Assembly (NCBI RefSeq): GCF_000510645.1 | Contig: NZ_KI783301.1 | Location: 2,301,151 to 2,365,150, forward strand | Source of the DNA: Thermicanus aegyptius DSM 12793 | GTDB lineage: Bacteria > Bacillota > Bacilli > Thermicanales > Thermicanaceae | Length of the DNA stretch: 64,000 nucleotides | Direction: 5' to 3' | Shown: positions 9,223 through 16,429 of the stretch, in pieces | Numbering within the stretch: position 1 is the stretch's first letter | How the letters are laid out: each line of letters opens with the position of its first letter | The notes under the pieces: generated by a model | The model's input: only the letters and a program-made list of their open reading frames with translations | What the model was told of the DNA's origin: nothing | Databases searched by the model: none | Made by a program: the position numbers and the translations under genes

Positions 9223-10719
9223 CCCGGAATTACGAATAAACGCTTGATATAACCGGGCAATTCGCTAATCCACTTCTGTAATTGACATAGCAGAGCGGTG
9301 CTTTCCTTCGGTTGATTCTTGAGCAACTCTTGAACAAAAGCCATTAACTGACGTAATGCCGTTTTTAAGTCTATATTCGTTACTTCATCAGCAAAAAGAT
9401 AAAACATCCCTCCGAAGGATCGCTCATCTGTATTTTGCCTTCGTTCCCACTCAAGAACGAGATAACGGGAAAAAACAATGGTTGTATGGCTTATCATCAG
9501 GTCAAAAGAGCGGCCTTGGAATTCAGAACCTAATTTCAAATACGATTTTGCCATTTTAAAGAAAGTCTCAATGCTCCAGCGCATGCCATAAATCCTTACG
9601 ATTTCAGCATTCTCTAGGGAGAGGTCTGTTGTCAAAATCGCGAGCCATTCTCTCCGGTTGTTCCGATTCTGGACGAAGACGATCTTAAGCGATAAGCCTT
9701 GAGGCGTCTTAACCATAACAGAGCCTTGAATCTCTGCTTTTGGATTTTTAGGAATCATCTCAAAAAGTTCATGCAAACCTACTTTCTTCCCTTTGAATAT
9801 ATACCGCTGTTTAAGCGCTTTAACCATTCCAATGACGTGAAGACCTTTGCTCATGATCTCCTGAAGAAGAGGTTCGTGGGTAAACCAACTGTCCATGAGT
9901 ACGTAGTCCGCTGTAAATCCGGCTTTGAGTGCTCGGTCAAGCATTTGTATAGCCGCATCCGGTTTGTGCATCACGGCTTCTTTCCGCCGCTTATAGCCAC
10001 TGGAGCGCTTGTCTAAGTCCTCACGCATTTCCATAAGGCGGTTTGAAGCTTTTGCAGAACTCATCAAGGTAAAATCGATCGGCGCAAAACTATACCCATC
10101 AGACCAGCCCAGCGTTAATAGGTTATATCCCCGAACGAAATGTCCCGAAACATGATCAAAGACTTTTGCCAACAGTTCTACCTTTTTGCTCCGTTCCCGG
10201 CGCAAGACAGAGTCATCGATGATAAAAACGCGGATGCGATGGGAGGAGATGAGTTTCTCAAAGCCAGATACAATCCTAAGACTTAAGGATTGCAAAAAGC
10301 GTCTCCAGTTAAAACGGGTTTCATTAAGGAATCGATAAACCACATCTTTTCCGGGGAGAGATTCCGTTCTCCCGCTTCCTAGTAACCGAAATAGATTGCG
10401 TCCTTGGAAGACCAGCAGAAAGATGATTTGAAAAACAGCAAAACTGGAAATGCCAGAGGCCTTGCGGATACCGGCCTTTCGCAAAAGTTCGCCCACTTTA
10501 AGATGTGAAAAAACAGAGGAAAGTTGCTGCTTATACTGTTCAGACGGAGAGTTGTGTAGTAACATATTGCTATGCACCTTTCTGTTTGGAATGATGGTCA
10601 GTTCGTTACTTCCATTTTACCAAATTGGAAAGGTGCTTTTCTGTCAAGAGATAAATTTTTTAGCTTAAAATGAAGTCGTTGTCTGGGTTTTACCTAATTT
10701 ACGCACTGCGAAAGTTGAG
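9209..10719 (-). mobile_element. IS4-family insertion sequence within hsdS
   Basis: This 1511-bp element has 13-bp perfect terminal inverted repeats, CTCAACTTTCGCA at 9209-9221 and its complement at 10707-10719. It is flanked by 8-bp direct target duplications TTAAACAA at 9201-9208 and 10720-10727. It holds one intact transposase gene. Removing it with one duplication rejoins hsdS exactly in frame (1191 nt). The intact repeats and frame suggest a recent insertion. Confidence 0.95.
9210..10577 (-). CDS. IS4-family DDE transposase
   Basis: A 455-aa transposase. The catalytic motifs are IIDDSVLRRE (first Asp), YVLMDSWFTH (second Asp) and the Y-R-E block YGMRWSIETFFKMAKSYLKL (Glu), the layout of IS4-family enzymes. 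The N-terminal helical region precedes the RNase-H-like fold, and a beta-rich insertion lies between the second Asp and the Glu. The stop codon lies in the left inverted repeat. The gene runs in the same direction as hsdS. It appears complete, with no frameshift. Confidence 0.93.
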   Translation of the reverse strand: MHSNMLLHNSPSEQYKQQLSSVFSHLKVGELLRKAGIRKASGISSFAVFQIIFLLVFQGRNLFRLLGSGRTESLPGKDVVYRFLNETRFNWRRFLQSLSLRIVSGFEKLISSHRIRVFIIDDSVLRRERSKKVELLAKVFDHVSGHFVRGYNLLTLGWSDGYSFAPIDFTLMSSAKASNRLMEMREDLDKRSSGYKRRKEAVMHKPDAAIQMLDRALKAGFTADYVLMDSWFTHEPLLQEIMSKGLHVIGMVKALKQRYIFKGKKVGLHELFEMIPKNPKAEIQGSVMVKTPQGLSLKIVFVQNRNNRREWLAILTTDLSLENAEIVRIYGMRWSIETFFKMAKSYLKLGSEFQGRSFDLMISHTTIVFSRYLVLEWERRQNTDERSFGGMFYLFADEVTNIDLKTALRQLMAFVQELLKNQPKESTALLCQLQKWISELPGYIKRLFVIPGCES

Positions 10720-11050
10720 TTAAACAATAAAATAAAAATTTACTGTCTAATGCTTTTGAATCTTTTATGTCAAAAACCAAAACATCATTAGAACATCCCC
10801 CATCTCTATCTGCATACCATATTTTTCTAAAATATGGTCGGATATTAGAAACTAATACATTACCAGCAGAGTATTTAGTAACCGAACCAACTGTTGGCAA
10901 TCCACTTGATTTTGTTACACCGCTCTTATTTGGAAGCATATTTTCGGTTGAAATATAATTATCTTCGCTAACTTCGCTTACACTAACTTTGGCTGAAGCA
11001 TATTTACACACATCCCCAAGCCTTACCTCTTTCCACTCACTAAAACTCAT
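10720..11050 (-). pseudogene. hsdS: hsdS 5' fragment
   Basis: HsdS begins with the ATG at 11050, which overlaps the hsdM stop by 11 nt. It encodes the first target-recognition domain ([19 protein letters not shown] ... YFRKIWYADRDGGC) and is cut by the IS after FLFYCL. With the IS removed the frame continues into LSNDVFFDY at 9200, giving a 396-aa subunit, a normal HsdS length. As it stands the frame runs into the IS end and stops at 10694, leaving one incomplete recognition domain. Confidence 0.92.
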
Positions 11051-12542
11051 AACCAATCGCCCCCAGTCTTTTGCGGATTTCTTCCTCCAGAGACTTGCGC
11101 TTTGCAAACATCTCGGCAAGTTCACCGGTAAGCCTTGTCATTTTTTCATCAAAAGGCTCCCCGTCATCAACCCGCTCTTCAATGCCCACATACCTGCCGG
11201 GAGTGAGGATATACTCATGGGAGCGCACTTCTTCTAAGGTGGCAGACTTGCAGAAGCCTTTAATGTCTTCGTAACCTTCACCCTTTTTCCATTTGTGGTA
11301 GGTATCGGCGATATATTTTATCTCTGTCTCATAATCAAGTTCCCTGTGCTTACGGTCAACCATCGTGCCCATCTTGCGGGCATCAATAAAGAGGATTTCA
11401 TTGCTGCGATCCCGACCTGCGGATTTCTTATTCCTGGTTAAAAACCACAGGCTGGCAGGAATGGTTACGTTATAGAAGAGGTTGGGTGGAAGAGTAATAA
11501 TGCAGTCCACCAGCTTGTCTTCGATAATATTCTTCCTTATCTCGGCTTCACTGGTTGTATTGGTAGACAAAGCGCCGTTTGCCATAACAAAGCCCGCCAC
11601 GCCGTTTGGCGAAAGCTTGGAAATAATATGCTGTATCCAGGCATAGTTGGCGTTTCCCGCAGGGGGTGTACCATACTTCCAGCGGACATCATCGGCAAGC
11701 CTGTTAGCTCCCCAATCCTTGATATTAAAGGGTGGATTGGCAAGGATATAATCCGCCTTTAGTTTCTTATGGAGATCATTGGAAAAGGTATCCGCATCCC
11801 GCTCGCCAAGGTTTCCGTCGATACCCCTGATCGCAAGGTTCATTTTGCAAAGCCGCCAGGTGGTCGCTGTGTATTCCTGTCCAAAGATATGGATGTCGTC
11901 CTTTCTGCCGCTGTGTTCTTCAACGAACCTCTGGCTCTGCACAAACATGCCGCCGGACCCGCAGCATGGGTCATAAATCCTTCCTTTATATGGTTCAATC
12001 ATTTCAACAAGCAGTTTTACAATAGATGGCGGGGTGTAAAATTCTCCTTCCGACGAACCGAACTTCCCAAGGAAGTATTCGTAAACCCTGCCGAGCACAT
12101 CTTTTGCTCTTGCCTCTTTATCACCAACCTTAAAGGAAAACAGGTCGATTAGCTCACCAAGCTTTGTTTTATCTATTTCCGGGCGTGCATAATTTTTCGG
12201 CAGCACCCCTTTAAGGGAGGCGTTTAACTTTTCAATAGCTATCATTGCTTCATCGATAATCTGTCCGATAGTAGGTTGCTTGGCATTGGCTTTTATATAC
12301 TCCCAACGGGCTTCCTTCGGTACGAAAAAAACATTTTCTTCGGTATAAGCATCTATATCTTCCTCAAATCCTTCGCCCTCTGCAACCAGCTCGTTATATC
12401 TCTCCTCAAAAGCATCGGAGATGTATTTAAGGAAAATAAGTCCCAGTACTACATGCTTGTATTCCGAAGCCTCAATGTTACCGCGCAGTTTATCCGCCAT
12501 TTCCCATAGATTATTTTCAAACCCTAAATTTACTGTTGCCAT
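11040..12542 (-). CDS. hsdM: type I DNA N6-adenine methyltransferase HsdM
   Basis: A 500-aa methylase subunit. An N-terminal helical domain (1 to about 140) is followed by the SAM-binding motif [10 protein letters not shown] (191-200) and the catalytic motif NPPFNIKDW (269-277), both intact. HsdM forms M2S with HsdS to protect host sites and M2S-R2 for cleavage. The stop overlaps the hsdS start by 11 nt, the usual coupling in hsdMS pairs. No lesion is visible, so HsdM should fold, but its partner HsdS is disrupted. Confidence 0.95.
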   Translation of the reverse strand: MATVNLGFENNLWEMADKLRGNIEASEYKHVVLGLIFLKYISDAFEERYNELVAEGEGFEEDIDAYTEENVFFVPKEARWEYIKANAKQPTIGQIIDEAMIAIEKLNASLKGVLPKNYARPEIDKTKLGELIDLFSFKVGDKEARAKDVLGRVYEYFLGKFGSSEGEFYTPPSIVKLLVEMIEPYKGRIYDPCCGSGGMFVQSQRFVEEHSGRKDDIHIFGQEYTATTWRLCKMNLAIRGIDGNLGERDADTFSNDLHKKLKADYILANPPFNIKDWGANRLADDVRWKYGTPPAGNANYAWIQHIISKLSPNGVAGFVMANGALSTNTTSEAEIRKNIIEDKLVDCIITLPPNLFYNVTIPASLWFLTRNKKSAGRDRSNEILFIDARKMGTMVDRKHRELDYETEIKYIADTYHKWKKGEGYEDIKGFCKSATLEEVRSHEYILTPGRYVGIEERVDDGEPFDEKMTRLTGELAEMFAKRKSLEEEIRKRLGAIGYEF

Positions 12543-12557
12543 TTTTTATCCTCCATC

Positions 12558-13049
12558 TTAAATCGCAATTGTGTTGATCTTATTTCTTGGTATGATTATT
12601 GGCTCGCCTATTGTCATAGTACCATAAACCCTGAAACCTTTACGGTCCGAAAGCTTAACCGTTATTGTTTGACTAGATTTAGAATGGATATCAATACTGC
12701 TTGTAACCTGTTGTTTATCTAATAAGCATACTTCACTATTGTTTAGCTGTTTTTCTTTGCCACATATGAGCGCAACCATAAAATTATCATCTTTATACGA
12801 GCACAACTCTTTTAGATTGTTTTGTGTAAAATTAAAGATCCATGTATTCCCTTCTGTTTTCCTTGGCTCTGGTTTAGATCGATATTTTATATATAAGATC
12901 AGCTCACTATTTTTTTCCTTTAAAAGCTTATAAACTGCTTTGCTATCATTCGAATTTGTTTCTACTAGAGTTGACTGCATCGGTACATCTTTTCTTAATA
13001 ATCTAGTTATAACTCCACCATGCATAAACTCAAATTCTTTAATCGCCAT
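12558..13049 (-). CDS. unknown 163-aa protein in the restriction operon
   Basis: I do not recognise this family. The ATG at 13049 has AAGGGGATAC upstream; longer upstream frames overlap the preceding gene and lack a good site. The protein starts AIKEFEFMHGGVITRLLRKD, has a charged middle, then TWIFNFTQNNLKELCSYKDD and FMVALICGKE, and ends in an alternating beta-type stretch with an Ile-rich tail. It has no signal peptide or membrane segment. It lies 16 bp after the methylase/recognition fusion and 15 bp before hsdM, so it is probably translated with both. The AT-rich DNA suggests transfer. A modulatory or anti-restriction role is possible but is a guess. Confidence 0.75.
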   Translation of the reverse strand: MAIKEFEFMHGGVITRLLRKDVPMQSTLVETNSNDSKAVYKLLKEKNSELILYIKYRSKPEPRKTEGNTWIFNFTQNNLKELCSYKDDNFMVALICGKEKQLNNSEVCLLDKQQVTSSIDIHSKSSQTITVKLSDRKGFRVYGTMTIGEPIIIPRNKINTIAI

Positions 13050-13065
13050 ATTTGTATCCCCTTTC

Positions 13066-14652
13066 TTATAATAGTCTCTCATAGATTTTTTCTTTTTCAG
13101 CAGCAAAGCGTTCCTCAGCCTTACGGATAGTTTCTCGATACAAGGTGCTTTCAGCTTCATAATGAGTTACCAGCTCTTTCTGCTCTTCAATATCTAGCAA
13201 AGGTATTTCCATTTCCATAATGTCAGTATGATTTATATTTACAATAGTGGTCCCTCGTTGAAAGCTTTTTATAAGTGCTATTCCGACAGGACTCTCAAGG
13301 AATATCTTAAGGTAGTTGCTTAAGACCCTATTATTGGGTCTAATAACGATAACATTGGCCGAGGCGATAACGATATTTTTTTGTTTACGGTATACACCCG
13401 TTTTAATTGCCGACCCCCTGCAAGATAAGACTATGTCGCCGTCTATCAGCTCATATCTTTTAATTTTTCGTTCTTCTTCATCAATACTGTCCATATTGGA
13501 ATAATCAATGCCGGTATCGGTAATGTTTGATATATTCAGCACCAGGATTTTCCCAGGCTTAATATCTTTTTTGAGGATTGATTTTCCCCTAAAAACCTCT
13601 GCAACTTCGTGAAGTTTAACTCTTTCTATAGTTGATGTCTTATACTTTCTGATATGCTCGTCATCATCCTCGAGGATAAGTTCAATTCTCCAATCCTCTT
13701 GAGCGGCAAAATCTTTGCTTCCTACTACCTTCACTTTGTCGACATAAAGACCATTATCATAACCTAAATATCCTACGCTCACATTTTCCTTTTTTACAGC
13801 ACCTATCTTAAGCAGATAAGTTTTGATAGAAGTGTGCGGCTTAAAAGTACCTTCGGGAAGACTGTAAATACCCTCCAATTGATAGTGGGTCATGATATGC
13901 TCACGCAGCTTTGCTTCAGAACCACTTGCAAATGCAATCTTAACAGGAAGCACAGTCACCAGCGTCCCTCTGTCGGACAAGTACCTAAGTAAATTTTGCG
14001 TCGCTACAACATCCGGTCTTGAGGAGATAAATTTATGGTTAACGGCTTCAATCTTGCCACCAAAATCAGGCAGCGCATAGATAAAGTCAAAACGGGCGTC
14101 AACAAGCAGCTCCTGATATATCGACTGATTAAGAATAGTGACGTTGTCATAGTCTTCAAAACCAAGCTTAAGCAGCATAAACATAAGTACATTGGATGTG
14201 GTAAAGGTTATATTACTTGACTGATGCTTCTCCACCAAACCTTTAAGACCTGACAGGCTTTTTTCTGCTTCGGCAATAAGTATTGACTGTGATCTTGCTT
14301 CATCTATCAGGCTACTGATGTATTCCGTCAAATAAGCCGGAGAGAATATCTGTCCGAAGCGGTCGTTTTGGTATAGTTTAAGCGTATACTCTATAAGGTC
14401 AATTCCTTCTGCAACCTTATAAATTGTAGAAAAGAAATCCCTGTCGCCTGGAAAATATCCCAGGATTGTGCTTTCAGTAGATTGCTTCATTAATTCGAAA
14501 AGCTGCTCTCCATCCTGCAGAGGTTTTTCCTGTGATTTCACCGCTCGCGCTGTAAGTTTGACGCGTAACATCTCGTTCAATAATTGCTCTCGGGAGGTAA
14601 TACCACGTACAGCAAATGAATTAATAAAAAGATTTATTGATGGGTTCACCAT
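13066..14652 (-). CDS. degenerate N6-methylase fused to a HsdS-type recognition domain
   Basis: A 528-aa protein and the first gene of the restriction operon. Residues about 60-290 align with the N6-methylase core (FGQIFSPAYLTEYISSLI; LSDRGTLVTVLPVKIA; EGIYSLPEGTF). The SAM motif is gone (SILIAEAEKSLSGL near 123) and the catalytic NPPF is replaced by ALPDFGG (193-199). Residues about 342-500 form one target-recognition domain (VKLHEVAEVFRGKSI ... GTTIVNINHTDIMEMEIPLL), followed by a charged coiled coil. It should bind DNA but not methylate. The start ATG has AAAGGAGG upstream. It may be a second specificity or regulatory subunit; the role is not established. Confidence 0.8.
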   Translation of the reverse strand: MVNPSINLFINSFAVRGITSREQLLNEMLRVKLTARAVKSQEKPLQDGEQLFELMKQSTESTILGYFPGDRDFFSTIYKVAEGIDLIEYTLKLYQNDRFGQIFSPAYLTEYISSLIDEARSQSILIAEAEKSLSGLKGLVEKHQSSNITFTTSNVLMFMLLKLGFEDYDNVTILNQSIYQELLVDARFDFIYALPDFGGKIEAVNHKFISSRPDVVATQNLLRYLSDRGTLVTVLPVKIAFASGSEAKLREHIMTHYQLEGIYSLPEGTFKPHTSIKTYLLKIGAVKKENVSVGYLGYDNGLYVDKVKVVGSKDFAAQEDWRIELILEDDDEHIRKYKTSTIERVKLHEVAEVFRGKSILKKDIKPGKILVLNISNITDTGIDYSNMDSIDEEERKIKRYELIDGDIVLSCRGSAIKTGVYRKQKNIVIASANVIVIRPNNRVLSNYLKIFLESPVGIALIKSFQRGTTIVNINHTDIMEMEIPLLDIEEQKELVTHYEAESTLYRETIRKAEERFAAEKEKIYERLL

Positions 14653-14696
14653 TTTCCTCCTTTCTATCCATATGTGTAAATTCTTTCATCGATGGT

Positions 14697-14732
14697 ATTG
14701 TAACATAAATACTTTAGTATGTCTATACTAAA
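14697..14732 (-). promoter_or_regulatory. promoter and overlapping operator of the restriction-Thoeris operon
   Basis: On the minus strand a -35 TAGACA (14720-14725) and a -10 TACAAT (14697-14702) are exactly 17 bp apart, about 45 bp before the first gene. A perfect inverted repeat with 8-bp arms, TTTAGTAT-AGAC-ATACTAAA (14713-14732), covers the -35 box. A repressor bound there would block transcription. No regulator gene is encoded next to it, so the protein is unknown. Confidence 0.7.
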
Positions 14733-14795
14733 ATTTTTTCTTTGTTGTACGTTTATGATATTGTCATTATGTAACCTGTCTGTGAAAATGTCACT

Positions 14796-15144
14796 ATGGG
14801 ACAGGAGAGAATTGTTTTGACAAAAGAAGAGTTGATCGGAACGGGAGAAACGATTTCTTACAAAGGAAAAACCTACAAGATTAACACCACGAAACAGAGG
14901 CAAACGATCCCTCCCAAAACACGGGTCGAAATCCGCCAGACATTGGACGGCAAGCTATTTGTCTGGTACAAGGAGTTATCCCTTGCAGGAAACATCCAAA
15001 CCACAACGTCAGACGGCTCCCCAAAAAGAAAAGGCGAGCCATGCGAGGAGCCCTCACAAGCCCGCTGCCAATCATCCTTGGCGAGAATACAACAAACCTA
15101 AAAAAAGGGTGCCACAACGGACTTCATTTGGCTATAGCGGTTAA
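14796..15144 (+). pseudogene. ISNCY-type transposase C-terminal remnant
   Basis: The plus strand encodes YKGKTYKINTTKQRQTIPPK, then TRVEIRQTLDGKLFVWYKE, and after a one-base shift near 14975 SPHKPAANHPWREYNKPKKR. This is the recognisable tail of ISNCY-family transposases (IPPKTKVEVR...; HPWR). The catalytic domain is missing. The remnant marks the right-hand end of the island next to ftsY. Confidence 0.65.
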
Positions 15145-15356
15145 GGAATACCGCTAAAATTCCTTTCACCCCTTATTCGCCTTCTATCCCTGGACCGCGA
15201 ATGAATCAAGGGTGAGCGAAGCGAAGGCTTTGGGCCTTTACCCTTGATGAAATGAGCGGACCAGGCCACAATAAAAACAGAGGGTGAAAGGATAAACCAT
15301 AATCGATGTGACAAATTCACTGACGCGTTACTATGACATTTTCACTGACGCTTGAC
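15145..15356. repeat. noncoding 3' end of the ISNCY-like remnant with a long hairpin
   Basis: This stretch holds no gene. An imperfect inverted repeat spans 15189-15265: outer arms CCTGGACCGC/GCGGACCAGG and inner arms TCAAGGGT/ACCCTTGA. The end, near 15330-15356, reads CTATGACATTTTCACTGACG then CTTGACA, which looks like an ISNCY terminal repeat. It lies directly beside the ftsY 3' end. Confidence 0.5.
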
Positions 15357-15371
15357 ATACCATGACTTGGG
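15357..15371. repeat. right copy of the 15-bp direct repeat flanking the island
   Basis: ATACCATGACTTGGG is identical to 2051-2065. It begins next to the ISNCY-like end and 38 bp from the ftsY stop codon, so the two copies enclose exactly the accessory block with the restriction and Thoeris genes. Confidence 0.4.
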
Positions 15372-15394
15372 CTACCGCATCCACTATGCACCAT

Positions 15395-16384
15395 CTATTC
15401 ATCTCCATCCTCACGGAGAAGATCCGCAAACAGGGCGGCTACGAATTGCTCTGCGTCGAAGGGGCGAAGATCCTCCATCTTTTCTCCCAAGCCCACCAGC
15501 TTCACGGGGATCCCCAGTTCATTGCGGATGGCGATGACAATCCCTCCTTTAGCCGTCCCATCCAACTTGGTGAGCACAATCCCTGTGACTTTGGCCACCT
15601 CTTCGAAAGTCCTGGCCTGAGAGAGGGCATTTTGCCCGGTGGTCGCATCTAGAACGAGGAGAACTTCATGGGGGCCTTCAGGGATCTCCCGTTGGATCAC
15701 CCGGTAAATTTTGTTCAATTCATTCATCAGGTTGGTTTTATTTTGCAGCCTTCCCGCAGTATCGCAAAGAAGAATATCGAAGCCCTCCTGCTTCGCCCTT
15801 TCGATAGCGTCAAAGATGACAGCGGCCGGGTCGCTCCCTGCTTCCTTCTTCACGACGGGAACCCCTGCCCTCACGCTCCAGGCCTCTAATTGTTCAATGG
15901 CTCCTGCCCGGAAGGTATCCCCCGCGGCCAGCATCACTCTCTTTCCTTCAGAGCGGAAACGATGAGCCATTTTCCCAATGGTGGTCGTCTTCCCTACTCC
16001 ATTTACACCGACGAAGAGATAAACCGTAAGCCCATCCGGGTTTACCTTCAACTCCTCTTCTCCTTCTTCCATCCGAAGAAGGCCTACCAACAATTCGGCC
16101 AAAAGAGGTCTTAAATCCCCTCCATCTTCGATCTTCCGCGCCTTTACCTCTTGCCGCAAGCGGTTGGTTAACTCCATCACCGTCTTTACCCCTACGTCGG
16201 CCGCAATCAGGATCTCCTCGAGTTCTTCATAAAACTCTTCATCAATCTTCCGGGTTCGACGGACCAGCTGTTCAATCCGCCCCACCATCGCCGAACGGGT
16301 TTTGCTCAATCCTTCCGTGAAACTCTTGGTAATGGTATCAGTCGTTTTGGTAAAGGTTTCTTTTAACTTTTTAAAGAAGCTCAC
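15395..16384 (-). CDS. ftsY: signal recognition particle receptor FtsY
   Basis: The SRP receptor GTPase, about 329 aa, docks ribosome-SRP complexes at the membrane. An N-terminal helical domain precedes the NG domain with GVNGVGKTTTIGKMA (P-loop), AGDTFRAGAIEQL, DTAGRLQNK and TKLDGTAKGG. The GTG at 16384 gives the family-typical start (M)SFFKKLKE; an in-frame ATG at 16393 is an alternative. It is the last gene of the fab-rnc-smc run. In most Bacillales ylxM-ffh follow; here the island follows. Confidence 0.95.
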   Translation of the reverse strand: MSFFKKLKETFTKTTDTITKSFTEGLSKTRSAMVGRIEQLVRRTRKIDEEFYEELEEILIAADVGVKTVMELTNRLRQEVKARKIEDGGDLRPLLAELLVGLLRMEEGEEELKVNPDGLTVYLFVGVNGVGKTTTIGKMAHRFRSEGKRVMLAAGDTFRAGAIEQLEAWSVRAGVPVVKKEAGSDPAAVIFDAIERAKQEGFDILLCDTAGRLQNKTNLMNELNKIYRVIQREIPEGPHEVLLVLDATTGQNALSQARTFEEVAKVTGIVLTKLDGTAKGGIVIAIRNELGIPVKLVGLGEKMEDLRPFDAEQFVAALFADLLREDGDE

Positions 16385-16429
16385 GCAGGTCATTCCCTTC
16401 CTCTAAATTCTCTCCTTTAACCCTACGTT

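Noticed and set aside
13050-13160. Longer start for the 163-aa protein at 13160
   Set aside because: It would overlap the end of the preceding gene by 95 bp; the ATG at 13049 has a proper Shine-Dalgarno site.
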